The notes under the pieces are model-generated. The model ran no database searches. It had not been told where the DNA came from and saw only the letters and a program-made list of their open reading frames with translations. Below are positions 25,668 through 36,420 of a stretch of DNA of 64,000 nucleotides, piece after piece (within the stretch, counting starts at the first letter, position 1; each line of letters begins with the position of its first letter). Origin of the DNA: Pelargonium cotyledonis (taxonomy: Eukaryota; Streptophyta; Magnoliopsida; Geraniales; Geraniaceae); contig JAYMTA010000028.1 in assembly GCA_036897625.1 (NCBI GenBank), forward strand, positions 1-64,000. The letters run 5' to 3'. The position numbers and the translations under genes were made by a program.

Positions 25668-25750
25668 GCGAAAACTATACCCCAATTAGAGAAATCCTAA
25701 ACTAAAAAAAAAGAATTGCTTTATTCAAAAACTCTATTAGAAAAATCAAG
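25668..25750 (+). repeat. diverged dispersed repeat, copy 2
   Basis: This is the partner of 6901-6995, with the same ordered blocks (GCGAAAACTA, CCAATTAGAGA, ATCCTAAA, GAATTGCTTTATT, TCTATTAGAAAAA). Just upstream, CTCGGTAGAG (25655-25664) looks like a tRNA D-arm half. The first copy lacks it at that spot. Confidence 0.6.
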
Positions 25751-26351
25751 ATTAAAGAATCCTGTAAATTTACTATAGTAAAGGTAAAGGAAGTTCCCAC
25801 TATTACAAGTTTAGCTCACAAGAGTTCCCGACTTGTTTTTAAGAGATCTAAGGCTTTTGTGTACTAATAGTATAAGGGCCATGCTAAACAAAAACCTGTG
25901 AAATTAACTCATCATAATATGTAAAAACATAACTAGGATAGTAAGTAAAAAATGCATGATTAATAGCCTCCTTATCGGGGAAAGAAAGCCTTGAAATGAA
26001 GGAAGTGAGGGTAAAGCATATCAAATAGAAGTGTCCTGCATTCCTTCAAATCTCGTTTTAAAAATCCTGCCCCTAAAGTAAGAAAGAATTTTGATTTTCG
26101 TATCTAACGCAGTCCTTCTTGGAAAAAGGATTCTACTAAATGGATTAGATAAGAAATCTATTCAATAAAAGCAGGGCTAAATTACGCAATTAAGTCTTAA
26201 CTTAATAATGAGAGGGTTTGATAGATAATACCGGATCCCACTAAGTTAGCACCCATAAAGAAACCCGCTGGAACAGAATCTACGATTTTAATAAGCTAAG
26301 GATCTCCTGCCTTTTCTTGGGTAGCTTCAAAGACAAAAGGAATTTAAAAAC

Positions 26352-26424
26352 TAAGAATACAAAACCCGGTAGAGCACTATGCCAAAGGAACAACAAGTAC
26401 AAGGTTCAAGACCGGTCTTACAGA
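26352..26424 (+). pseudogene. tRNA-like element (pair member with 9.2 kb)
   Basis: CCGGTAGAGCA (26366-26376) is followed after 28 bases by the loop TTCAAGA (26405-26411), one base more than canonical. It resembles 9173-9216 along the whole interval. Acceptor pairing is about 4 of 7 and the anticodon stem is lost. It overlaps a 62-codon frame (26317-26505) that I treat as a shadow. Confidence 0.4.
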
Positions 26425-26861
26425 GGAGAAAGAAGAGTACTTGACTTAAAGAATATCATGACTTACAAGTATACTTGGTTCCTTTTAACTGAAACAAGTA
26501 CTTAACCACTTGAAATTTAAAGCAATGAGCAAAGTTATTATTTTATATAAAAACTACTATCATTCTATTGTTTTAATAAGCGAATCTGACCGGTGTTTAT
26601 GCCTTGGTTTTATTCATACCCATAACTTCTCCTTTGAGAATCCCACCTGATACAGAGTTTTATGTCTTTGAGTATAAACAAAGCAACTCTAAAAACGCAT
26701 TACCAAATCTCCTTTGACGCATTAACCCCTTCGTATAAAAAATTCCTTTCCTTTATTAAAAAATCATTTATTTATATAAATAGAATAAATCCTTATCAAT
26801 TACAGCCTTAGTAATACATAATAGAACTATAGATAGTAGATTTCAATCTAGCACCATCCTT

Positions 26862-26932
26862 TAACTAAAGGTTAAATCAGAGCTATCCTTATCCTACAAA
26901 CGGAGGTTCAAGTCCCACTGCTTTTAAAAAGC
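26862..26932 (+). pseudogene. tRNA T-arm-like remnant
   Basis: GGTTAAATC followed later by GGAGG, loop TTCAAGT and CCCAC gives D-like and T-like landmarks. Only three T-stem pairs remain and no acceptor pairing is visible. Confidence 0.25.
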
Positions 26933-28026
26933 AACCCCTTTATTAGACCTAAATTTTACTTATAACTTGGGTTTTCTTTTTATAAGATTGCTTTTTACTG
27001 GATTTCCTCCTTTTAATTCTTAGTAATTTAGCAGCTATATAAGGGCTTGGTTGCAAGACAAAGGGAATAGTACTTTCACAGAATCGACTAATATTTCTTA
27101 GAAGATTCCTGTTTACTCATTAAAAGCACCCTCTTGGGAGGGCCCTTATAGTATAGTAAAATCACTAGCTATAAAAGCTTCCCTATTAGTGCTTACTTAT
27201 CCAATTGAGACATTATTAACACTTATATATTAAATAAGAACCTACCCATTTCTAAAGTGTAAAGGGTACCCTTTTCTTTCTATTTGTAATCCCCACCTGA
27301 TAAAGAGGGACTCCTCTCTATACAAAACAAAAATTTAAAGCGTAAGGAATTGCCTCTTTTACAAAATATACTAGGCAAAAAGTTATAAGCCACCGAGTTC
27401 TTATAGAATCTCCCAGGAGCAGCCGTCAGCATTCCTTGAAATAAGTTAAAGTAGCTAAAGTCTTCGTGATATGTAATCAAGAGACTCGTATACTAGATAG
27501 AGAAAAAGACCCTCTATATCAAATAGAAATGAAAGGAATTACATATAATAAAATGAGGTGGCTTGCAAAATAGTTTGAGTAGAAGCATTTAACAAAAACT
27601 AGTAATTCCAGGAGCACCTTTCCTTGTTTTCAGTTTCGAGCTTTCTAATCGGGTGCGTGTTAGTAGTAAAAGTAAGAAGTTTAATTAATAAGCAAGCTTT
27701 GGCTGGCTAAGTGGGTTCATAGCTTTGTTTTCTGCAGCTTATTAATGAAAGAAGTATTTAAAGGTGAGCTCTTTTCTTTAACTATTCTAGGATTCTTACT
27801 TATTATTAAAATGTCTCAAATTTAGCTATCTATTAGGATTACCTTAACAAGATTTAGTTAGAACCTATATACGAACTTTTCTATCTCCTATTACCTGCTT
27901 AAAAGAGGATTATCATCATACCTTTTGAAAGCCGAAAGTCATATTATTCATAAATATAGTACAAGAACAGCTTAAGAATAGTATTTACCGAACTCTCTTT
28001 TTGATTTATTATCAAATAAATCTTAA
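26933..28026. other. gene-free spacer
   Basis: One minus-strand frame of 66 codons (27280-27480) has no known motif. Nothing else was seen. Confidence 0.4.
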
Positions 28027-28092
28027 CAAGAAGACAGTCCGTGTTAGCCCATTATATTAGAACAGTCCTGGGTTCGAATCCTGTCACCTTGA
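28027..28092 (+). pseudogene. trnP(UGG)-like element, shortened
   Basis: The last 22 bases (28071-28092: GGTTCGAATCC, then TGTCACCTTGA) match, as I recall it, the 3' end of plant mitochondrial trnP. A possible 5' acceptor, CAAGAAG (28027-28033), pairs with CACCTTG at 5 of 7. The interval from acceptor to T-stem is 34 bases against about 41, and the usual TTTGGGT anticodon loop is absent. A piece of the D or anticodon arm is therefore gone. It lies 33 bases upstream of the trnE-like gene on the same strand, so the two may once have been co-transcribed. Confidence 0.5.
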
Positions 28093-28125
28093 TATAGAAT
28101 ATGAGACCTTTTTACAACTTCTTTT

Positions 28126-28194
28126 GTCCCTTTCGTCTAGCGGTTAGGACATCTTTCAAGTCGAAGATAGGGGTTTCGATTCCCCTAAGGGATA
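28126..28194 (+). pseudogene. trnE(UUC)-like gene with damaged anticodon arm
   Basis: The acceptor GTCCCTT (28126-28132) pairs at all 7 positions with AAGGGAT. The D-arm GTCT-AGCGGTTA-GGAC is perfect, and the T-stem AGGGG/CCCCT is perfect. The sequence follows plant mitochondrial tRNA-Glu closely. Two defects stand out. The anticodon arm lacks about four bases of its 5' strand, so TTTCAAGTCGA remains but UUC cannot be shown in a normal loop. The T-loop TTTCGATT has eight bases instead of seven. An alternative fold, ATCTT/AAGAT, leaves an eight-base loop and no variable region. Total length is 69 against about 72. It looks recently broken, or else its product needs editing. Confidence 0.65.
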
Positions 28195-31100
28195 AGCAAC
28201 ATTCTTTTCTTAATGAGTTAAGATCCTTAAAACTTACGAGGACCCCTTTAACTCTGCAGTCTCCTTAGTACGAGATCCTTCTTTAAGACTCTTTCATTGC
28301 TTGGCTAATTACTAATATAAGTTTGGTTTTTAATCATTTAATTTTGAATTAACACCTCCTTTGATGAGGCAAACCCCTTGACTTTTTAGATTTATGTACT
28401 CGAAAGTGTAGTACACTCTTTAGTAATATTTAATAGAGTGGTATATAGAATTCTAGTTTCTGCTATGGCAATAAAATAACATTTATGCGGCTGTCTATGG
28501 GATTCCTAGCTTTTAAAGTACTTTTTGTGATATTTTTTCCAGGATTTATGAGGTTACGTACATAAGAAAAACTATAACAAATGATACGGGAAGTTTGAGT
28601 ATTCCTACTTCTTATTAAGGAGAATACTTCTTATTTTCTTATCTTCTTTAGTAAGGCTTATCCTTAGTAGAGGAGAGAACCCTTATAGAGAATAGATAAG
28701 AATGCAATAGTGTTAGTAAGTTCTAGATAGTCTTAGGATAGTGTTGTATTAGCTGTATTATTGGTAGGAGTTGAAACAAGATAGAACACAAACTAGGAAT
28801 AATTACTAAAGAGCCCAACAAAAAGTATAGTACAAAGAGTTTGAAAAGATAACAATATCAAATAGGTTTTTCGCAAGAAGGCGGATTCCTAAATAGTTTG
28901 ACGAAGTCTTCGGCCTGTACCTAATCTGAGAATGTCTAAGATTTTATATAAAGAAGGCTATTTCATTCACAATTAAAATTAACAAGTATAATATAAAGAA
29001 TTGTATATAGAATCTATATTTCTTCTAGTTTTCGGAATAGCCAGCTAAGGTATTTAGTCGGTGCCCTCTTTTACAACTTTCCTGTATCAATTCCATTTTT
29101 GTAATTAAAGGAATAGGTGCTCTTGTTCTAAGAGAGTCTTGCTTTAATTTCAATACTTGCCGCCTTTCAGCAAGGTAGTTAATTAGTTCTTGAGTCTCCT
29201 ACTACTGGATTCATTTATGTTATTAAAAAGAAATTGTATAAAGATAGAATTTCTCTAAATTTAACTGTAGTAATTTAAACAATAAGGGATTTTAGTTAAA
29301 AGGCATAGCGAGATTGAAAAATTCCTTGAACTAAAGTTTCTTTTTATAGCCCAGCTGACTTATATTTGTAACCTACTTTTAAGTAAATTTAGCAAAAATA
29401 TACCTAGGTTTACTGATTCGGCTATTTCAAATATGTATTCTAGATTACCCATAACATCTCTTTTATCTATGGAAGAAAGCTCTCTTAAGGACACCTCCCG
29501 TGATTTCTGTTGGTGGGTATTACACGAGTTGGAAGTTTTAAGAGAGTAATTTAGGAATTGTTTCTGAAACTTTTATTATACTATTTTAAGTAAGTTGTTA
29601 AATTAAGCTTTAACTATTTCTCACAAAAGGATTTCTCAAAGACTTGAATAACTAACAGAATTTGAATGACGGTACAATAGTCGGAAATGCTTTTCTTTAC
29701 CCCAGGAAGCTTTCTGAGCCGCTGAATGTGCGGGTCAACTTAACTTAAAGAGAAGTCTTGTTCGGCGAGGGTGCCTATTTATATCTCTTAAATATTGGGG
29801 GTTTGAACCAACCCGATCTTATTAATCGTGTGGATGTTTTACTACTTTAAAAAGTGAGAGCAAAGTAGTACTCTTTTTACTTTGAAATAAGAATCCATTA
29901 TTTTTTATAACTTTTCGACCAAAGTCTTCTTTATCCCAAGGTCCGGGGGCTAAAACTATTGTGATGGCTAAGGCAAGGAATCTCGGAAATGATCTCAGCA
30001 GAAAGAAAATGACTATTTTTTGTTTTAAAAAGACATGGATCCAAATAGTAGGAGGTTTTTAATCAATCCGAGTTTAATTCCAGGAAAATACTAAATGGCG
30101 AAAAAAGTTTACCCACCTAAATTTCTATATTTAAGTGATTTTTCAGGGGAAAGCTTTTTAGCTTTGGATGATAAGCTATGGTATTTCAATAAGGAACTTA
30201 GCTAAACACTAAGTAGTAGGGCCTGCTTAAAAGGATAGAGGTTTACTATTTTCACCCGTCTTTGGGTTTCCTGTTTACATTGGTGAGGAACTCTAGTCCA
30301 GGACTAGTAAAAAGCCAAGTAAAAGCACACCAGATAATTAAGGGCAAGCCTTCCGTATGTTTGTTTTCCCACCCTTACAGAATAAAAGGCATTCGTGGAC
30401 TGTACTCGGTATGAGTTCTAGTTTATTTTCTAGTTTTGAGCAGGCTCTTGAATCTATCAAAGTATACCTATTTATTAAGAACTTCTTTAGTTACGAACTA
30501 AAAAACAAGGAATTGTAATTACTTATATAAGTAACCCGTGTACTCTAAAATAGAATAAGAAAGTGCTAATATTAAGTGATAATAAGGTGTTAAGTTCTTT
30601 TATTAATTATCTACTTTTTATGTTAAAACGGAATAAAGAATTCTCCGAAACCTTGAGTCCGCAAGTGTTAAGATTTTTATAGTGTCCGTACAAGATCTAA
30701 GTTCCTTTTTGAAATAAAATCTATTAGCCCAGTCCAGTATAGCTATAGAGTTTCGTTCCTCTTTACTGACCGCCCCTGCACTAGATCCGGGATTCTTGGG
30801 ACAGAAAATAGTGCTAAAACATCGTAAATGAATAAAGTTTTACTTAACATAGAAATTCTTGCCTATGCTATTCTTTTAATTCATTACCTAAATCTAAACA
30901 AGCAGATGCTTGGTCAAATATATGCTATCTGAGTATACTTTATATAGTCATTTAGTTGAAAGTTTTTCATGAAAGAAAATACTGGTAATTAAAATGTCAT
31001 CTAGAACAACCCTTCTTATTGAGAAGCTGAATGTGTTATTATCAGGTTCGAAGGGTTTTACATTTTTAGGGTCTTTTATTAAGTATTTCACAGTATCTTT

Positions 31101-31266
31101 CTTTTATTTGGTGAAGTGCCTCCTTCTATTCCTACTAAAGGTTTTTAGAACGTTTTTCTTAGTTTTAGAAAAGGGAATACTATCACTTCAATCTCAGGAG
31201 CCGGGAATACTCATTAAATATGAAACAGCAGAATAAAAGCAACTTACTTAGAAAAAAGGCAGTCTC
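28195..31266. other. spacer containing an island near 28.6 kb
   Basis: No gene is supported. At about 28580-28760 the texture changes to A/G- and T-rich words (TTCTTATT, AGTGTTAGTAAG) like the other islands. Near 28599-28630 GTATTC...GAATAC forms a short hairpin. An 80-codon ATG frame at 30994-31236 encodes a strongly hydrophobic middle (about residues 20-60). It lies 30 bases from trnM on the opposite strand but matches nothing I know. Confidence 0.4.
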
Positions 31267-31339
31267 TACCTACTATTGGATTTGAACCAATGACTCCCGC
31301 CGTATGAAAGCGACACTCTAACCACTGAGTTAAGTAGGT
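31267..31339 (-). tRNA. trnM-CAU: tRNA-Met(CAU), elongator type, plastid-like
   Basis: The minus strand gives a complete 73-base cloverleaf. Acceptor ACCTACT/AGTAGGT pairs 7 of 7. D-stem ACTC/GAGT pairs 4 of 4 with loop AGTGGTTA. Anticodon stem TCGCT/GGCGG pairs 5 of 5 counting G-T. The loop is TTCATAC with CAT at 34-36. The variable region is five bases, and T-stem ATTGG/CCAAT pairs 5 of 5 with loop TTCAAAT, then A73. The sequence is nearly that of the plastid trnM of land plants. The only differences I notice are in the anticodon-stem region, where they strengthen pairing. No CCA is encoded. It would carry methionine to internal AUG codons. This is the only clearly intact gene in the window. 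Plastid-derived trnM is also common in plant mitochondria, so it does not fix the compartment. Confidence 0.92.
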
Positions 31340-33765
31340 CAACTAAAGAAAAATACGAGATCTAATAAAAGCTTCTAAATTCCAAGAAGTTTGCCATTAC
31401 CTAAAAGGGGCACTCCTAGTAAGCAATTAAAAGCCCTCATCCTGATTAAGGATCTATCTTAGAGTTCTAGATTTGATAACGAAATACAGAGTTAACAAGG
31501 CAGAGGGGAACACCCTAAGCAAGGGCTAACGAGCTCCTGTTCTACTTCATGGATCTACAAATTTTTATAGAATGCGTTTACAAAGGGGTGCTTTGTTGTA
31601 CTTTTATTTTAAGGTAGAATCATGCTTTAGATATAATGTACCATAACGAAATTCTGAGAAAGAGGATTTCACAGGGCGGACTCTTTTGGTTTTTATTTAT
31701 TGTCTCAGCTGTTTAAAAAGAAACTACTAAATTAAAGTACTCCCTCTCTTCATTGCTATTGAATCGCTCCTCTTTACTTTAGTTCATGTCTTCTAAAACT
31801 AGATTTAGGAGTAAAAAAATAGAAGATGTTTGCGGAATAATTTTTATTACCATTTATCGGTAGTGAGAAAGCATTAAATTTTAATACGACACCCATTATG
31901 TTAAAACAGTCATAGCTCGGACTTATAATTAGAAAAAGTAAGGTCAGTTCGAGGGTTCGACATACATCTATAATTTCTTTGACAGGAGAGTATAGTAGTC
32001 TACCTTGACAAAGGTATTTAATTGCAAAAAATGAGTCGGATCCACCAGATATTGGGAAACTTTCTATGAATAGTCAATTCGAAAAGCGAGACCTTTCCTT
32101 GCTTTTGGCCGTTTACTAAAGAGCTTTATGACTTGAACCTACACCATGAAGTCCTTAGACTTATTGATTGACCTAAAAAGCGTGATCTCTTCTTTATACA
32201 CTAAAAACTAGACATTGACTTTTTTCTAAAAGTGCGTATACTACAATACGTCATAATATTGGATACGGGTTACAAGATATAGAATTTCCAAGCCAGAAAA
32301 AAGACAAAAGGCCGCTAGCAAGAGGAAGTAATTGATTTTCTTACTTTGAAACTTAATTATGACTAAAGTAGGCTAAACCAAAGAATAAAGAAATCATAGC
32401 AAAAACCCTTTTAATATGCTATAACTGGTTGTGGTAGTTTGGGCTAGTAAAGAAGAAGTTCATTTAGCAATTACTTTATTTAAATAAACCCTTAACCTTA
32501 CTCTTTTTCAGGTATGCGATTGCCCCTCTATCTGTTATCAACAATAAAAACTTATCCAAAGGGGAGATATCTCACTGAATTTGTGGGGATACTTACAGGC
32601 TAATATAGAGACTCTAACAATACAACCCTGGCGTGCCGTTATTCAACCAATATAATACCTGGGTTTCTTAGTTACTGTGAGTAATACATAAGATTTTTTC
32701 TAAACCAACTATTCCTAAATAACCTCTCGGCTACCAAGCAAGAAAGTGCACGAGTTCAAGTGCCACACCTAACCTAAAAAGGAAATTCTATAGGCAAAGC
32801 ACTCACACAAAGAAAAATCACAAGCGATTAATATATTAAATAATAAGGGTGCTGCGGAATAAAAAACTCGTTAGATAAAGGCTCTGAAGGATCCTCCTAC
32901 TTACTAATGAGTTATGTCTGAGAAAAAGGGAACCTTGTAATGCTTAATTTAACAAGTTTTCCATGGGGTTTCAAGTAGGGGTAATAGTTTTTTCTTCAAT
33001 CAAAGGCGCTAGATAAAACAAGAATATACCAAGTCACTTTTTAACAACTTTATTTTATTGTAACATTTTTGAGTTAAATTCTAAATAAGGAATCCTTCTC
33101 AATTTGTTGTCCGGTATGCTGTCTTAGGCTTGGCATAATAGGTATTTATTTTATGAGTGCTTTTTGGGTTGTATCGACTACAATTGGAACCTATGTGTTT
33201 CATCTATTTAAGAAAGGTTGTTTAGAACTCTTATTTTTTTGTATACGGATGCTGCAGGACATATTTGTGAACCCTTTATTTAGGGAAAAATACTAAGAAG
33301 AAAGTCAAATAATTGAAACAAAACCTAGATTTTTCTACCTCAGTTTTCTAAGTGCACCCCGTATCTAACTCAAAGACAAACATTTGCTAGAGCAAGAAAT
33401 CTTCACCATATATAAGAGTCTCTTGCCGTACGAGATCCGATCCTTGGTGAGGAAAATGCTAAAATCTAGAAAGAAAAGAAGGAGTAGTATGGGAAGCTCC
33501 GCGTCAAACTAAGTATCTTTTATATATCTTGTGATAACTTTGCGGAGTTATCTACTTTCACTATAAAATAAAAGCTTTACTGAAGTTTATGTCTTATTAG
33601 TTTAACCTGACATTGGGAGTCCCTACAAAACTTGGGTTTAGTGACCCAAAATTCTCCACCTTTTTGATGCAAAACTTATATCTTAAACACAGACTATAGT
33701 GATAATTACTCGTTAGCAATATAATGCCATTTAGTTTCAATCCAATGGTAATATAAGAGTAAACA
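31340..33765. other. spacer with one T-arm-like fragment
   Basis: A fragment CACGAG-TTCAAGT (about 32750-32761) resembles the T region of the trnY-like piece at 21389. No stem closes. A copy of AAGGAATCCTT lies at 33087-33097. Nothing else was seen. Confidence 0.4.
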
Positions 33766-33965
33766 AATACAAGGATACAGAAGACTACAGACTACTTATA
33801 AGCTTTACGACGTCCTATAAGAGAGTTAGTATTTTGTACTAGTACTGGGTTATGAATAAGATAGGTTCTTATTACTGCATTATAGTGGACACAGATGGAT
33901 AAGAAGACTTTGTAAAGAAGGAAGAGATAATAAGGATATTCTATGTATGAAGATTTTATACGCGC
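33766..33965. other. compositional island III
   Basis: A-, G- and T-rich sequence with words such as AAGACTAC, GTACTAGTACTG and AAGGAAGAG. Its texture resembles the islands at 3.2, 40.1 and 54.6 kb. One plus frame avoids TGA for about 110 codons but holds TAA and TAG. Chance explains that, so no gene is called. Confidence 0.3.
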
Positions 33966-35042
33966 ACACTTCCTCTAACAAGCAATCCCGCAGTTTTTCA
34001 CCCCTGTACAATATAAGGAAGGTTCCATTCTAGGTCAAGAGCTCTACTAGTAACATAAGACACGAAAGCTACAAAGAAATTCATAGAATTGAATTGAAAA
34101 GAATTCTTTAAAGTCTTAATATCTTGAATAGACCGGAACCTCTTACTCGAAACTAGAAGGCAAAAAGGGGCTCCTCGAACTGCGAGTTATACTTAGGGAT
34201 CCCAGCTATAAGAAATTCTTATACAAGAGTCCCCAGGAATCCCTAGGCTTGAGCTTTACTAGGAATACCTATTGCCTTTATACTGTATAACGAACCAGGA
34301 TTGATCTTTAGTATCTGCATTTTATTTTGTGCTTTAGCATTGTTTTTGAGAAGCTATGTTTATAAACGGATACCACCTACAGTATTAATACGACGTAAAA
34401 AGATATTGAAAGGGCTCTTTTCACTTAGCTTTTTGAAACTTACTATCATTATAAATTGTGAGACTACTTAATACACACTTTCCCTATAGGACTGCCTCGT
34501 TTCTTAGTAAACCTATACTTAGATATTAGGAGTCATGTAGATAAGTAACTTTTTAATTGATTTAGTTTATCTTTTTCTATACCTACTTGCTAGGAAAAGG
34601 TTTACGTCTTTGTTATGTGGCTCCCCGGTTACTTATAAAATTCTTACTCCCTTATTGTTCTATAAATACTAGGATAATATGTCCTCAAACTTCCTATGAG
34701 CTAAGCTTTTCACTACTATACCAAAATTACATAATAGAGTAATAAAGCTAAAAGCCCATATATTGAATTCTTTAATACAGCTGGTAACATATACTAAATG
34801 AATGTCGGCACATCTGATATATAGCAAAAAGCTTAGTTATAAAAAACCAAGACCCGACTGGCGAATAACAGTGATGTACATAAAACCTAATTGTTCGTAC
34901 TCACGTTCGGCTTTATTCTTCACGGTGCATAGAGAAAGGATTTCTTATATCTAATTTTTTGGGGCATTATTTGTTGCTGCTAAAAGAATAGTTTAATATA
35001 AATTCAGCACTGTTTATGAAAAATTGTTGAACGTAAATAGGA
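33966..35042. other. gene-free spacer
   Basis: No gene or RNA was recognised between the island and the trnK-like element. Confidence 0.4.
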
Positions 35043-35115
35043 TATTTCAGGGTGTAGTTGGTAGAGCACTAGGCTCTTAACTGAACGGCCCTAGGTTAAA
35101 GTTGAGTTGAAGTTA
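35043..35115 (+). pseudogene. trnK-like element with CUU anticodon
   Basis: The layout is exactly 73 bases of canonical tRNA. Acceptor TATTTCA/TGAAGTT pairs 6 of 7. D-arm GTGT-AGTTGGTA-GAGC pairs 3 of 4. The anticodon loop is CTCTTAA with T33, CTT at 34-36 and A37, and the T-loop TTAAAGT is in the right place. The anticodon stem has 3 of 5 pairs and the T-stem only two weak ones. TTGGTAGAGCA and the arm around the loop recall tRNA-Lys, but the acceptor sequence is unlike the usual GGGTTGT, so both halves have changed together. That hints at past selection on structure, though the broken T-stem argues against present function. Confidence 0.5.
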
Positions 35116-36346
35116 TAGCTCTTTTATTATTCTTGATCACATTAGACTCCTTTTTGAATCCCTAACTTTTGGGTGTCAGAATTTTATACGAGGCGAGAAA
35201 ATTCATAATGTAAACTAAAATCCATAACAAAAAAACAATCTATACTAGTAAGGAGACTTCCTTTGGCAAAAGAAGAAGGTAGCCATCCAGTCGTCCTTTG
35301 CTCTCGGGAATAGCATGTACTAAGAAGCTCATATTGTAAGGATTTCAAGGATCTAGTAAACCGATTGACACTTAATCCTGCCAATTATGAGATGAGGAAT
35401 CTTGTTTATTTCTAATACCAAAGAGAATCTTGTGGTAGCCAATAAAGCCGCGTGAAATTGCTTATTTTCTAAATTGAGTCCTTTTTGTGAAAAGAGTATC
35501 CATTTTGAAAAAAGTTCCGGGAATTCTAAATTAATTTTATATAACTCTGCAATTTCCACAAGCAGACCTCGCTTAATATTATTTATTCAAAGCGCGGAGT
35601 TTTACACTTTATTGGAATAAGACTTCCTTATAAGCCTAATAATATTGTAATATTGAATATAAACGTTTGAGAGCTAGTTGTACGAAGCCGGTTAGAGACT
35701 TGGCAGTGGGTTTTTAGAGCTGTAATGTTAAATTCAAACCTAAGAAGAGGGCTCTCGCAGTAAGTATAACTAGAGATCTCGAGGTAAATCTAATAAGTAA
35801 TTAAGGAATGCTGTCATATCAAACTTAACGAATTTGCTTTTGTAGTTTCACAGAAATTCGAAGAAGCTTTCTTCTCCAGTTTTTAGTTAATAGGAAGTCC
35901 CAATAGTTCGCAATTTAACGGCTTTAGTAAGAAGTTATAAGAAAACAGAATAACAGATACACCACTCTATCTTGCTTTCTTGCTAGAATCTAAGTACAAA
36001 TCTTGAGCTGGAGAACAGAGTCTTTTTTGCTAAGTTTGTAGAATCCCTCTACATTGTTTTTAGGCTAGTACCAGCTAGTGTTCTTTCTATAAAAAAGAAA
36101 CTCTGCTAGTATTGCAGCTAATACAAAATTCCTATATAACTTTCTTAAGTGAGTTCCTTTAGTCACAAGGAAGGTGTTACAAGGTGCTTATGAAATAACA
36201 CTAAAACTCGACCTTCTGTATTTTAAAACTAGCCCATACTCTTGTAAAAACTACTGCAGAAACCTAAATGGACTATATAAAGAACTCTTAGGTCTGGGAA
36301 ACTATGATTATAAAGAAACCCTTTAGTTGAATCTCCCCTTTTACTC
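35116..36346. other. spacer with a faint tRNA-like stretch
   Basis: Two overlapping minus-strand frames (35184-35384 and 35353-35559) show no known motif. Near 35692-35755, GCCGGTTAGAGAC and a later AAATTCAAACC could be D and T pieces, but no stems close. No gene is called. Confidence 0.3.
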
Positions 36347-36420
36347 CAGTATTAAAAAGATTCGAACCTTTGCATGACGATCAAACTAACCCCTGTTCTA
36401 CCACTCTCACTCCACGGAAA
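36347..36420 (-). pseudogene. trnN(GUU)-like element, copy 1
   Basis: On the minus strand AGTGGTAGAAC is followed by A and exactly 27 bases before the T-loop TTCGAAT. The T-stem AAAGG/CTTTT pairs 5 of 5 counting G-T. The loop TAGTTTG holds GTT at 34-36, but T33 is A. The anticodon stem pairs 4 of 5 with G-T. The arrangement AGTGGTAGARC with a seven-base D-loop is that of organellar tRNA-Asn. The acceptor halves do not pair. A 29-base core (36363-36391) recurs at 52228-52256 with 26 identities. Confidence 0.5.

Noticed and set aside
28126-28194. Insertional RNA editing as in Physarum mitochondria
   Set aside because: The small deletions in trnE and trnF tempted this, but trnE also has an extra base, and most other elements show substitutions rather than missing bases. 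Decay explains more with less.
30994-31236. 80-codon hydrophobic ATG frame beside trnM
   Set aside because: A hydrophobic middle is common in T-rich DNA. No family match and no ribosome-binding sequence.
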